A stretch of 64,000 nt of DNA, taken from Lacipirellula parvula. Lineage in GTDB: Bacteria; Planctomycetota; Planctomycetia; Pirellulales; Lacipirellulaceae. Positions 9,302 through 18,389 of the stretch are shown here, in pieces. A program made the position numbers and the translations under genes. The notes beneath the pieces were generated by a model. That model was given only the letters and a program-made list of their open reading frames with translations. It had not been told where the DNA came from and searched no databases. Each line of letters opens with the position of its first letter. The first letter of the stretch is position 1. The DNA lies in contig NZ_AP021861.1 in assembly GCF_009177095.1 (NCBI RefSeq), positions 4,322,501 to 4,386,500 of the forward strand, written 5' to 3'.

Positions 9302-10573
9302 ATGGCATCGCTCGAAAAACGCGGAAGCGCTTACCGTGTCGTCTTCCGCTATGCTGGCATCAAGTACGCTCGTTCGCTCGAAACCAAAAGTGAGAAAGCT
9401 GCCCAAGCAGCGTTGGCTCGCCTGGAAGACAATCTCCATCGCCTGCAGCTCGGCACGTTGCAAGCGCCTGATCATGGCGACCTAGCCGGATTCCTGCTGG
9501 CCGACGGTCGCACTCATTCGATCGCTTTCTCAGTAGCCGTTCCATCGCAGACACCTGCTCCTACTGGACTGACGCTGGCTAGTCTCTTAGAACGATTTTG
9601 GACCAATCTTCCCGAAGGGAGCTTGGAGAAGTCAACAATTGCCGGGATGAAGATTCACCAAAGGCAGCTTGAAAAGCATTTTGGAAAAACTCTGTTCATT
9701 CAGTCACTCACCCTTTCGCAGCTCCAAGGCTACATCAAAGAGCGATCAAAAGACAAAGGTCTTCACGGCCGCCGAGTCAAATCTACGACGATTAAGAAAG
9801 CCATCGTCACGCTACGAACCGTCTGGAATTGGGGCCGCCAGCACGAATTGATTGAAAAGGAGTTTCCTTCGAGGGGGCTGAAGTATCCGAAAGGCGAAGA
9901 GAAATTGCCTTTCATGACGTTTGCTGAAGTTCAGAAACGCGTACTCAATGCATCTGTCGCCGAGGCTGCCGAACTTTGGGAATGCGCCTTTCTATCGACA
10001 CGCGAAATCAACGAGCTCTTGGAAAGAGTCAAGGCCTTTGGCAAGCAACCGGCGGTATACCCCATGTTTATGTTTGCGGCCCACACCGGCGCCAGACGAT
10101 CGGAGATGATTCGCTCGAAACTGACGGATATTGATTTTGTAGAAAACGTCATCACGATTCACGAGCGGAAGAGATCGCACGATAAAGTAACGACTCGCCG
10201 CGTTCCGATGTCTCCACCGCTCCGCGACGCTATGAAGAGTCTCGTGTCGTCGCACCCGGGGACAGGTTCGACATTCTGGCATCAGGCGTCGGCAACTCGC
10301 GGACACCGAATGGTCGCTCCCCAGCCGCTCGATGCCGATACCGCGCACGACTACTTTAAGCAAACACTAAGCGATACCAAATGGACTAAGCTGAGAGGTT
10401 GGCACGTTTTTCGCCACTCATTCTGCAGCAATGCAGCCGCAGCTGGCATTGATCAGCGAATCATTAATAGTTGGGTTGGCCACCAGACGGAAGAAATGGT
10501 TCAGCGTTATCGACACATGCTGCCCAACCATGAGCAGGCTGCCATTGCTCTGGTGTTTTCTGCCGCATCGTGA
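9302..10573 (+). CDS. Tyrosine integrase (island A)
   Basis: 423 aa from MASLEKRG. It is a site-specific tyrosine recombinase with an N-terminal AP2-like arm-binding region, a core-binding SAM-like domain (LASLLERFWTNLPEGSLEKSTIAGMKIHQRQLEKHFG), and a catalytic domain with Arg in HTGARRSEMI, the H-x-x-R box in WHVFRHSF, His in VGHQTEEM and the nucleophile Tyr in QRYRHM. All catalytic residues are present, so it is probably active. It sits next to the tRNA-Leu fragment and is the likely enzyme that inserted the 36.6-kb element. Confidence 0.93.
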   Translation: MASLEKRGSAYRVVFRYAGIKYARSLETKSEKAAQAALARLEDNLHRLQLGTLQAPDHGDLAGFLLADGRTHSIAFSVAVPSQTPAPTGLTLASLLERFWTNLPEGSLEKSTIAGMKIHQRQLEKHFGKTLFIQSLTLSQLQGYIKERSKDKGLHGRRVKSTTIKKAIVTLRTVWNWGRQHELIEKEFPSRGLKYPKGEEKLPFMTFAEVQKRVLNASVAEAAELWECAFLSTREINELLERVKAFGKQPAVYPMFMFAAHTGARRSEMIRSKLTDIDFVENVITIHERKRSHDKVTTRRVPMSPPLRDAMKSLVSSHPGTGSTFWHQASATRGHRMVAPQPLDADTAHDYFKQTLSDTKWTKLRGWHVFRHSFCSNAAAAGIDQRIINSWVGHQTEEMVQRYRHMLPNHEQAAIALVFSAAS

Positions 10574-10712
10574 CAGTCACCTCAGCGACTGCTGAGCGAT
10601 ACAAGTCAGTGAGTCTTGTACTGCGCCACGCTCATTCATCACCAGTGATTGCGTAGACAAACACCGGCAGCCTTCAGACCAGCGATACATCGCTTGAATT
10701 GGCGATCGCCCT

Positions 10713-11471
10713 TCACGCATCCAAAGTGCTTCGAATGTAGCGTGCCAAACCGAATGCGAGCACGCGGACCTGTTCTGGCGTCAGCCGCTGAGGTTCCTTC
10801 TGAGCCCAAGAGATGAAAGCCTTCGGGTTCAGAACCCACGTTTGAGCCTTGCCTTTCGACTCAACATACCACCCGGGAAAGAGGACTACGCCGCGCACTT
10901 CCGTTTCAAATCCGGCGTATTCCGTCAATACGTCTCGGATACGCGATGCTCCCGCGCGTGCCTGGACTACTGGGTCTCGGTCCGGTTCCATCCCGTTGAC
11001 TAGCACCCGCTGACCGTCGTAAGTGACGCGAGCGTCACCAAGCGGCTTGGAACGAGTTTTAGTTTCGATAGCAAAAACGCCGCCCGGACCAATTGCCACA
11101 TGATCAACATTGAAACCATCGAAACAACAATCGTGAAAGACTTCGTAGCCCACGGGCAGCAACTCGCTCTGCAACAACTGCCCTGTTGAGCGTTCTCCCT
11201 TGAGACCGGTTTTGATAAGTCTCGCCTCAGCTTTGACAGAGCGCCATTTCCACGACGCGATGCCAACGATAACGACGGCGATGAAGGTCAATGTTTTTGG
11301 AACTGGCGGGGAGACGAACCACCACCGCCACCATTCCATCCCAGCGGTCACGGCAGCCAAAATTGCCGTCATAAACCATGGGTACGCAACATCCAACAGC
11401 AAATCATCAAGCGATTCCCTCAGTGACTGGCCCGGATCTCGTAGTGGCGTATCGCGAATAGGGTCTTTCAC
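10713..11471 (-). CDS. NERD-domain membrane protein
   Basis: 252 aa. Two transmembrane helices near the N terminus (YPWFMTAILAAVTAGM and TLTFIAVVIVGIASW) are followed by a NERD nuclease-related domain: LKGERSTGQLLQSEL, VDHVAIGPGGVFAIETKTR, DGQRVLVNG and DPVVQARAGASRI. The D-x(n)-E-x-K arrangement of the restriction-like nuclease fold is kept. NERD proteins are thought to act on nucleic acids, and some occur in defence loci. It stands alone, convergent with the integrase. Confidence 0.85.
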   Translation of the reverse strand: MKDPIRDTPLRDPGQSLRESLDDLLLDVAYPWFMTAILAAVTAGMEWWRWWFVSPPVPKTLTFIAVVIVGIASWKWRSVKAEARLIKTGLKGERSTGQLLQSELLPVGYEVFHDCCFDGFNVDHVAIGPGGVFAIETKTRSKPLGDARVTYDGQRVLVNGMEPDRDPVVQARAGASRIRDVLTEYAGFETEVRGVVLFPGWYVESKGKAQTWVLNPKAFISWAQKEPQRLTPEQVRVLAFGLARYIRSTLDA

Positions 11472-11897
11472 CAGTCATTCCTTACGTGTGTGCAGGTCTG
11501 CAATCATTCAACCAAACGACGGGGTAGTTTGGGAGATTATTCCGCTCGGCGATTTCACCCAGAGACGACCACAATCCCCAATGCATCGCCACTGTAGCGA
11601 TGATAGTTGCATGGCAGTGACTATCCAAGGCACCGCACGAATGCTGAAGCGAGTTATCGGATGGGAGCTTAGTATGAAAGCCCTATGCGATTTCAACAGT
11701 TAATCGGATCGCGACAATCGAACTGAACCAAGCCCATTAAGGCCACCGCCAAACAACCCAACTTCAGCATATTTATGCCTATTATTGCCGAAACCTGACC
11801 GATACTTTTGCAACTGGCCTTGCTCTGCCCAAACGACACTCGAGCCCTCCCGCCTAATCCCTATTACTTCCATACAGGTCAACGACGAGGCGCAGCT
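11472..11897. other. Intergenic stretch, nothing recognised
   Basis: A spacer between divergent genes (NERD and DUF3800). I see short open frames but no ribosome-binding site, repeat or structured element worth calling. It probably carries the promoters for both sides. Confidence 0.4.
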
Positions 11898-12941
11898 ATG
11901 CAGCAGGCCTTTCTTGACGAATCGGGCTACACCGGACGCGACCTCCTGAACAAGGAACAACGATTCCTTGTGCTGTCAGCACTATTCATCAGCGAAGACG
12001 ACGCGAAAGCCTTAAAAGCCCAATACTTCCCTAGCTTGCAGTCCCCCGAGTTGAAGCACCAGACGCTCACTAGGCGCTCGCAGAATTGGTCGGCAATGCT
12101 GGCAGTACAGCGAGAATGCCTTCAGACTCATCGTGGAATCTCGTTTGTAGCGGACAAGCAGTACCTCTGCGTCTTGAAGTTCCTGGATGATTGCATCGAG
12201 CCCTCTTTTTGCGCGAGAGGATTTGACTTTTATAAGGACGGATTCAACCACGCGATGGCAAGCGTTCTGTGCCGAACTGGGCCAACGATTTTTGGCGCCC
12301 AGGAGTTCGAATCCTTGATGCGTCTCTATATCAGAGCATCTGCAACCAAGGAGTCGGTTGACATTGACGCCCTCTGTAGCCATGCACGCACGCTCAGAAG
12401 CAACGAACATCTTGGCGATCTTTTGACACCGGTAGCGGACAATCACCCCGAATTTCGACGTGAGATATCAAGCCCAAATACAAGTACCAACGTCGCATCC
12501 TCGTTGCTATTCGGCTTAGTGAGCCAGCTGGAATCTCGCTCCGGAGGTGAATATACATTGACGCATGACGCATCGCCCGCGATGCGAAAGTATCATGATG
12601 CAATCGTCAGCATGATGCACACCGATGTCGCCGACTTTCGCATCTCGGATGTAGCCAGCATTTCCTTTCCGCTCCAACTAAAACAGATTGTTGAGGCAGA
12701 CTCGAAAGCCTCGACCTCCCTGCAACTTGCAGACTTATTGGCAGGCGGCGTGCACACAGTGGCAAAATCGCTTTTTGATGCGGCTGCTCAAAGCGATTAC
12801 AGCACTTCGGTGCTCGAACTGTATTCGGACGATAACTTCATGTTCATGTTTCCGAGCAGCGACTGCACTGACATCCGCGATCGCTTCGCCAACACAGAAA
12901 CGGCGCAAATGATCGATTTCATCGGGCGTGTGATTGACTGA
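11898..12941 (+). CDS. DUF3800 protein
   Basis: 347 aa from the start at MQQAFLDESG. The N terminus has the DUF3800 hallmark FLDESGYTG with a following RFLVLSALFI strand. The C terminus has LQLADLLAGGVHT, matching the family's LQLADLxAG box. DUF3800 resembles an RNase H-like fold, with the acidic residues Asp-Glu and the final Asp proposed as a catalytic set, and is frequent in mobile elements and phage-defence neighbourhoods. The HNH-like gene at 13,050 starts 108 bp downstream on the same strand. Confidence 0.85.
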   Translation: MQQAFLDESGYTGRDLLNKEQRFLVLSALFISEDDAKALKAQYFPSLQSPELKHQTLTRRSQNWSAMLAVQRECLQTHRGISFVADKQYLCVLKFLDDCIEPSFCARGFDFYKDGFNHAMASVLCRTGPTIFGAQEFESLMRLYIRASATKESVDIDALCSHARTLRSNEHLGDLLTPVADNHPEFRREISSPNTSTNVASSLLFGLVSQLESRSGGEYTLTHDASPAMRKYHDAIVSMMHTDVADFRISDVASISFPLQLKQIVEADSKASTSLQLADLLAGGVHTVAKSLFDAAAQSDYSTSVLELYSDDNFMFMFPSSDCTDIRDRFANTETAQMIDFIGRVID

Positions 12942-13049
12942 CCCAAGCAGATCAGGCTTGCGAGGGCGGTGCCTTTCTGCTTAAGAGCCTGGCGAGACGC
13001 CATTCCAGAGATGCGATTTGTCGCACATTCTAGTCCACAGGAGATAGTG

Positions 13050-13985
13050 ATGGCCATCAATGCGCAAGAGTTAGCGTGGTTTGTCGCCAACTATACGGCA
13101 GTCACAGGCAAGGCAGTACAGAGGTTCGTTTGCCCAATCACGCTCCGCGATGATGAGAACGCAGAACTCTCCAACGGCCACGTGTTGAATGCAGCTCTGC
13201 ACACTGCCTCACGCAAAACAGTCATTCAGCGCAAAGACGTCGATGGGTATTTCGGAAGAACGATTGAGCCGCTGCTGATCGACCTGCTGAATCTTCCGAT
13301 GACCACTCCGCAAGAACTTCTTCGACGAGTTCGAAATTGGCAACTTACCACCCCGCAAGGCGAACAAGTTGAGTTATTCTTCTCTGACAGGAGAGCTCAG
13401 CAAAGATTTCAGCAGGCCGGTGTTTTCGATGGAAACAGAAATCTCGTCGCCACACCATTTTTGAGAGAGCCAAAGCTCATCCCATCAGATATCCAACCAA
13501 TGCGAGTGAGCGGTTCAACCTTCATACCCGACGGCGTAATCGAAGGCTGCCTACTCAAATCCGCTTATTTGGCGCTATTTCAAAGACTGGGGTACTCTTT
13601 TGTCTTCAATCCCTTAAGTAATGAAGTTCGCGTCGCACTTGCGAAGTTCTACCAAGATGGAGCCCCCCCGGCAGAAGCGAGAGGTTATTTCCAGGCCTTC
13701 AACGGGTGCTGGTCAGTCGCTAACACGGGTGAAGCGATCCCCGATACGCTAGAAGATGGCACGGTGCTCGTTCATACGACCGGCGAGAATACAAGCGAGA
13801 GTTTCCAATTTGCGATCAGTTGCCTTTTTCGAATTAACGGCAAACTGATTTCCGTAGCTTTGCCGCCTTGCCTCTCGCCAACTCCCTCTTCGGAGGCCCT
13901 TGATAGGTATAAGGCATATCTGGGAGATCAAACAATCTCGCAACAAACTCATTTGGTCCAACTGGCAGCCGTTGATTCGAATTAA
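13050..13985 (+). CDS. Hypothetical protein with weak HNH-like N terminus
   Basis: 311 aa. The start is set by AGGAGA just before ATG. Residues about 25-50 read RFVCPITLRDDENAELSNGHVLNAAL, which recalls the C-x-x-C/L-x-x-EH core of HNH endonuclease 5-type proteins, but with the Glu replaced by Gly and a single Cys. The rest (RRVRNWQLTTPQGEQVELFFSDRR, then LIPSDIQPMRVSGSTFIPDGVIEG) is not familiar. Its position directly after DUF3800 suggests a two-gene unit, possibly defence. Function is not established. Confidence 0.6.
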   Translation: MAINAQELAWFVANYTAVTGKAVQRFVCPITLRDDENAELSNGHVLNAALHTASRKTVIQRKDVDGYFGRTIEPLLIDLLNLPMTTPQELLRRVRNWQLTTPQGEQVELFFSDRRAQQRFQQAGVFDGNRNLVATPFLREPKLIPSDIQPMRVSGSTFIPDGVIEGCLLKSAYLALFQRLGYSFVFNPLSNEVRVALAKFYQDGAPPAEARGYFQAFNGCWSVANTGEAIPDTLEDGTVLVHTTGENTSESFQFAISCLFRINGKLISVALPPCLSPTPSSEALDRYKAYLGDQTISQQTHLVQLAAVDSN

Positions 13986-14395
13986 TCGAGATAGCCATAT
14001 TTAGCTAGCCAGTCAGCGAGCGCTTCCTCGGCAATTTCTTGCTGTGTATCAGGCTTGGCGTCTTTCAATCTCTGTTCTAAGTGAGCTCGTCTCAGCGCCT
14101 GAGCAGTCCGGCGTGGGAGCCTAATCGTCACCGGCACAAGCATCTGATCGAGAACCTGAGTGGAACTTGGCGCCTCATGAGTGGAGCGCCTATTCCGCCG
14201 TTGTGGCCGCGGTGACGAGCCTTTATCAGCTTCTCCATTCTCGCTCGAAGGCGAAAGGTCTATCGTTTGGTTGGAAGCATCCTTTGCCGGAACCGGCGTC
14301 ATTGAAACCCCTGGCGGCTTCGATTGCCCACTAATGAACGCCCTCTTCTCCGGCGTCATTTCCATCGCCGCTCCAATTGATCTTCTCTCAGCCAT
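13982..14395 (-). CDS. ParB-like ribbon-helix-helix partition protein
   Basis: 137 aa, overlapping the upstream parA gene by 8 bp, so the two are translationally coupled. The N-terminal 75 residues are disordered and rich in Pro, Ser and Arg. The C terminus carries a ribbon-helix-helix DNA-binding segment: VPVTIRLPRRTAQALRRAHLEQRL, then QQEIAEEALADWLAKYGYL. This matches small centromere-binding partners of type Ib partition ATPases. It should bind a parS/centromere near the operon and stimulate ParA. Confidence 0.75.
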   Translation of the reverse strand: MAERRSIGAAMEMTPEKRAFISGQSKPPGVSMTPVPAKDASNQTIDLSPSSENGEADKGSSPRPQRRNRRSTHEAPSSTQVLDQMLVPVTIRLPRRTAQALRRAHLEQRLKDAKPDTQQEIAEEALADWLAKYGYLD

Positions 14396-15062
14396 TGCCT
14401 ACGCTCTGCCTCCCTGCATGTTGTTTCACTGCTACGATATCTCCCACAAGTTCGCGAAATAGTCCGTCGAGATCGGCGGCTGCCTGCGCACCTTTGCGGC
14501 CAAACCTTGCCACCACCGTCCCTTGTTGCGCCGCATCGCGATACGCTTGCAAATCGCGAACGACGTGCTGAGCGACCTGAAGTCCAAGCTGCGGAGCGCC
14601 CTCCTTCAGTTCTTGGCTAATCGTGTCCCGGGTCTTCATCTTGTTGAGCACAAGGCGTCCGTCGGGTTTGCCGCCGTTGATTCCCTGGGCGTATCGAAGG
14701 ACCGTGGTCGCCCCAGCGACCGACCTCACATCGAGAATCGAAGGCGAAATCGGGAAAATGGCCAGATCCGCGAGGATGAGCAAGGTACGACTCAAATCTT
14801 CCAGCCCACCTGGAGCGTCCCCTATCAAGAAATCGTGGCTAGAAACGAGTTCTTGGACGTTTACAAGGCATTCCTCAGGAGTGTCAGCGACGCGAACCGT
14901 GATTTTGGGCTCCGCTTCGACGATCCATTGCGAACTCGAACGCTGTTTGTCGGTGTCGAGTAACGCCGTTTGAAAGCCAAGGTCGAAGAGCCACACGGCA
15001 AGGTGCGTCGCGAGGGTGCTCTTGCCCACGCCGCCTTTGGAATTTGCGCAAACGATCATCAT
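14388..15062 (-). CDS. parA: ParA partition ATPase
   Basis: 224 aa, the size of a plasmid type Ib ParA without an N-terminal HTH. It has a deviant Walker A SKGGVGKST (residues 8-16), a Walker A' region ALLDTDKQRSSSQW, and Walker B-like FLIGDAPGG. It segregates plasmid copies by forming ATP-dependent gradients on the nucleoid. Being next to the iteron array and the initiator gene, it marks a complete plasmid backbone inside the island. Confidence 0.93.
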   Translation of the reverse strand: MMIVCANSKGGVGKSTLATHLAVWLFDLGFQTALLDTDKQRSSSQWIVEAEPKITVRVADTPEECLVNVQELVSSHDFLIGDAPGGLEDLSRTLLILADLAIFPISPSILDVRSVAGATTVLRYAQGINGGKPDGRLVLNKMKTRDTISQELKEGAPQLGLQVAQHVVRDLQAYRDAAQQGTVVARFGRKGAQAAADLDGLFRELVGDIVAVKQHAGRQSVGNG

Positions 15063-15350
15063 GTTTCGACCCTAGCGCGAAAACATCCTGACTGACAAGC
15101 ATGTTTTTTTGCTGCGATGCTTTATTTCTTCCAGGCATCCAAGCTGACCATTCAGGATGCTTCACAACTGCGCATGAACGATGCAGTAATCACGACTTTA
15201 AATACGGCAAGTCAGCAAGAAAGTCAGCAAGCATGCTTGCATTGAATCAATCTCCGACTCATCTCCGGCGTTAGATCATCATTAAGACTTGCCGAAAACG
15301 TACGTCAATCCCTTAGAGGGAAGGCGTGCAGAAATCCCTTGTGAGGTGCA

Positions 15351-15613
15351 GGGAAATGGAGCAGGGTTTCACCGCCGCGTGATCGTCTGATCCAGCCAAC
15401 TAGAGTGAAGCGAGACAGGAATTGCCTACAAACTCAGGCAATGGACGTTTGGGCACACTACGGTGAAGTGAGACAGGGAGCTACGGTGAATCGAGACAGG
15501 GAATCTCCACTGGCTAGAGGGAAATGAAACAGGGAACTAGCGTGAAATGAAGCAGGGACTGAAGGGAAACGAGACAGGGAATCTTCTCGCTCTAAGGTGA
15601 AATGAGACAGAAA
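15351..15613 (+). repeat. Iteron array, probable plasmid origin (oriV)
   Basis: About eight imperfect direct repeats of the type GTGAAATGAGACAGGGA, starting near 15,351, 15,405, 15,462, 15,485, 15,518, 15,541, 15,563 and 15,597. The ACAGGGA part is the most constant and spacing is mostly 20-24 bp towards the right. An A/T-rich stretch (about 15,614-15,690) separates them from the initiator gene. This is the standard layout of an iteron-controlled theta origin. The whole 15,063-15,726 gap belongs to this region. Confidence 0.85.
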
Positions 15614-15726
15614 AAACGAGCGTAAGTGTTGGATAAAAAAAGGCTTTTCAAGGGTGTAACTCTTGTGTTAATAACTTTAAATAACTTGCAACAACAGAGG
15701 ACTGTTGCTGCTTGCTTTTAAAAGAA

Positions 15727-17163
15727 ATGATGGAAGATGCTCATCGCACTGAATCACTAGTCGCCAAGTCGCCGCTGCCATTCGACCTCGATGATGGACG
15801 TGATGAACTGAATCTCGCTGAATTCCCGCTGGCGGCAATCGCCGACCGCGTTCCCGACAATCAAAAAACGCTCGTCTTCGAAGATCGCATTTTCGATTCT
15901 GGTCGATCAGAAATGATCACGCGGCGGCTCACAATCTCAGCGTCCGACAAGTTCGGACTGCCGACTTCACTCGATGACGAAGTGATCCTCGGGCTCATTC
16001 AACTTACGAAGCAAAATCGCTTCACCGAACGAAAAGTGAACTTCAGTCGCTACCAACTCATCCAAATCTTGGGTTGGCGCCATGAAGGTCGGAGTTACGA
16101 TCGCCTGGAGAAGTCGCTCAAGCGCTGGCTTGGCGTTACGCTCTACTACGACAAGGCATGGTGGGATAAAGACGAGCAAACATGGGTTGACGAAAACTTT
16201 CACATCCTGGAGCAAGTCACGCTCTACGACCAGGAACGAAGGTTGAAGCGCTTACGCAGCAGCAACTCTGAGCCGCCACTTTCCTCATTCGCCTGGAACG
16301 AAGTTGTCTTTCGCAGTTTCAAGTCAGGATACTTGAAGGCGATCGACCTCGGGCTCTTTCGACAGCTTGAATACGCCGCGTCGAAACGGATGTACCGTTT
16401 TCTAGACAAGCGGTTCTATCACAAGTCCCGTTGGGAGTTCGATCTCGCAGAGTTTGCCTGCGAGCACATTGGCGTCAGCCGCAACTACGACACGGGGCAA
16501 CTGAAGCGTCGACTTCAGCCAGCGATCGATGAATTGGAAGCGGTGGGTTTCCTCGAAGCGATGCCGATAGCACAACGATACGTGAAGATCAGTCGCGGCC
16601 AATGGAAGATTGTCTTCATCAAGAAATCAGTTCCGCAAGTTGAGCTACTCGGCAAAGAAGAATCTCAATTGATTAAGAGACTAGCGGATCGCGGCGTGAC
16701 GCCATCCGTCGCGGCTGAACTTGTGCGAGAGTTTCCGGCCGAGTTGATCGAGATGCAGATGGAGGTGCTCGACCGCTTGCTTGAAAAGAAAGACCGCGAT
16801 TCGATCCGAAATCCGGCTGGGTACTTGGTCAAGTCGATTCGAGAAGGGTATGCTCCGCCCAAGAAGCAACTGCAAACGAAGCCTGTTGTCCTCACCGAGA
16901 CACCAAAAAATAGTTCGCCCATTGAGAAGGCGGCGCCTGATCAATCGGCAGTCGATGCTTACCTCATGGCATTAACGCCCACTGAACTCGCCCACCTCGA
17001 AGAGACGATGCTTGAGCATGTCGGAGCAACTCTTGCGGAAGGCTACCTAAGGTCCAAACAAGCGAAGAGCTCTGCCTTCTCGGTCTACCGCCGCATGGTA
17101 TTGGAGCGAGGCGCTAGGCAATTTCTTTCCACTCAGTGCAAAGCAGAAAAGTCCGCTGCATAG
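15727..17163 (+). CDS. repA: Replication initiator protein A
   Basis: About 478 aa from the first ATG pair; a TTG at 15,712 would add five residues. It matches the replication initiator protein A (RPA) family: winged-helix segments around LTKQNRFTERKVNFSRYQLIQILGW, SYDRLEKSLKRWLGVTLYYDKAWW and YLKAIDLGLFRQLEYAASKRMYRFLDKRFY, followed by ISRGQWKIVFIKK. The C-terminal 170 residues are helical and include NPAGYLVKSIREGYAPP, typical of plasmid initiators. It should bind the iterons just upstream. A 5'-truncated paralogue lies at 47,764-48,462. Confidence 0.88.
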   Translation: MMEDAHRTESLVAKSPLPFDLDDGRDELNLAEFPLAAIADRVPDNQKTLVFEDRIFDSGRSEMITRRLTISASDKFGLPTSLDDEVILGLIQLTKQNRFTERKVNFSRYQLIQILGWRHEGRSYDRLEKSLKRWLGVTLYYDKAWWDKDEQTWVDENFHILEQVTLYDQERRLKRLRSSNSEPPLSSFAWNEVVFRSFKSGYLKAIDLGLFRQLEYAASKRMYRFLDKRFYHKSRWEFDLAEFACEHIGVSRNYDTGQLKRRLQPAIDELEAVGFLEAMPIAQRYVKISRGQWKIVFIKKSVPQVELLGKEESQLIKRLADRGVTPSVAAELVREFPAELIEMQMEVLDRLLEKKDRDSIRNPAGYLVKSIREGYAPPKKQLQTKPVVLTETPKNSSPIEKAAPDQSAVDAYLMALTPTELAHLEETMLEHVGATLAEGYLRSKQAKSSAFSVYRRMVLERGARQFLSTQCKAEKSAA

Positions 17164-17446
17164 CCACTTTTTTCTTCCTTCGTCGGCCTATTATCGTTTG
17201 GGGTGTCACCCTACCGGGGCCCTAAATGATGGTAGGTCGCGAGAAGGAAAGCTCTAAAATCCCCGATTCCCTCACAGTCCCAAAATCTTCCTTTGTTGGT
17301 CCGATTCGTCTTGGGGTGTTCTTGTCGCAAAAGTCGACAAAGCATCATTTCCACAAAATGAATGTGGCATTAGGTACTAACATTGCTGGCGCCCAGCTAC
17401 TAAATTGGGAACACGTATCTCAATTGACCAACGTGGCTTCCTGACT

Positions 17447-17770
17447 ATGGAAAAGACACTGCCGGAATTGCTGTCGCGGTCGGAAGCCGACCTCCGAACC
17501 ATTGCCAAGGCTCTCGCTCTCGCGGGATTCCATGCCGATGCCTGCCGGATGTTGGGAATGGCATCCATCGTAACTCACGATGTGCGGGAAAAACTCGCCG
17601 CCGCCGAAGCCGTGTTGCGAGTTGCTCAGTCTGATGCTGTCGACGAATGCCCGATAATTCCAGAAGCTCCGAAGCTGACGCTTCTTGCATCCACCAGCGA
17701 AGATAAGAAAAAGCGGGCGAGGACGAAGCGCCCCGCCCGCCGACCGGCTTACTTGCCGGTATCAGGGTAG
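17447..17770 (+). CDS. Small helical protein of unknown function
   Basis: About 107 aa from MEKTLPELL. The central helix pair reads DLRTIAKALALAGFHADACRMLGMASIVTHDVREKLAAAEAVL. The same pattern (DLR-x-hydrophobic-A-x-AL-x-x-AG, then R-hydrophobic-x-G-x-A-x-VV) appears in the chromosomal protein at 59,912-60,214, so the two may be distant relatives. The basic tail (KKKRARTKRPARRPA) runs through the terminator of the convergent gene. No ribosome-binding site is obvious. Confidence 0.5.
   Translation: MEKTLPELLSRSEADLRTIAKALALAGFHADACRMLGMASIVTHDVREKLAAAEAVLRVAQSDAVDECPIIPEAPKLTLLASTSEDKKKRARTKRPARRPAYLPVSG
17710..17740 (-). terminator. Terminator of the 17,749 gene
   Basis: On the minus strand, GCGGGCG (17,740-17,734) pairs with CGCCCGC (17,719-17,713) and is followed by TTTTT. 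The hairpin lies inside the 3' end of the convergent coding frame at 17,447-17,770. Confidence 0.7.
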
Positions 17771-18006
17771 TTGGCTGCGAACCAAGCCTGAAGACCCGAG
17801 ACGACTGCCGCCAACTCATTAAGATGTCGTCCGCCGTAGCTCGACGAGTCTTTGAAACCGCCCTCGGTCTTGTAAGACCGGCGGATGATTGCCGACGGGA
17901 ACTTCGCGCCGTCCTTCCCATCATTGAGAAACACGCTCGCCGACACAGCTCCGATGCGGACGGTGTGAACGGGTTTGTTCGTTGTCTTGCTGCTTTGCTT
18001 TTTCAT
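17749..18006 (-). CDS. Small beta-rich plasmid protein (copy A)
   Basis: 85 aa. The ATG of MKKQSSKTTNK is preferred over an upstream ATG whose own GGAG serves as the ribosome-binding site. A basic N terminus is followed by VHTVRIGAVSASVFLNDG, KFPSAIIRRSYKTEGGFKDSSSYG and a final helix ELAAVVSGLQAWFAANYP. Its paralogue at 48,537 is about 70 percent identical and also follows a rep gene. More distant relatives are at 22,634, 49,138 and perhaps 38,258. The strand-strand-strand-helix pattern resembles small ssDNA-binding or PC4-like folds, but this is inference. Confidence 0.8.
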   Translation of the reverse strand: MKKQSSKTTNKPVHTVRIGAVSASVFLNDGKDGAKFPSAIIRRSYKTEGGFKDSSSYGGRHLNELAAVVSGLQAWFAANYPDTGK

Positions 18007-18034
18007 TTTTCTTTTCTCCATAAGTTAAAGGTAA

Positions 18035-18068
18035 ATTGCGTTTCCGCACCCGGCGGATGAAATGCAAA
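18035..18068 (-). promoter_or_regulatory. Leader hairpin of the 17,749 gene
   Basis: The motif GCGTTTCCGCAC and its partner GATGAAATGC form a stem-loop about 30-60 bases upstream of the start. The same motif stands upstream of the paralogue at 48,537 and of the gene at 51,935. The rest of the 18,069-18,389 gap shows no gene. Confidence 0.55.
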
Positions 18069-18389
18069 TTGCCTGCGTTGGAGGAGTGACAGTCGCTGCG
18101 GCATCAATAAACGCCGCGCTGCCTCGACCGGCAAAGAGAGTGACAGTTCCGCAAGGTCTGGCCGCGAACTTTGCAGAGCAGCTCCGAGCGTGATGCCTCT
18201 CGACGGGAACTTGAAAAACAAAGCAGATGCAAGGAATCGGTTGTCATCCAGATCGGAAAGAATCCTGTGTCGTCGAAGATGATTCAGTGAATTCCGGCGC
18301 GATACCGTGTGGAAATTGTCGAAAGGCTCACCGCCGACAAGTTGACGCGAGGCGTCGTCGACCTGCATCGGCGAATGAGCCTGTGCGAA

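Noticed and set aside
15351-15613. CRISPR array
   Set aside because: Repeats are 17-22 bp, degenerate, nearly contiguous and next to an initiator gene; no cas gene is present. Iterons fit better.
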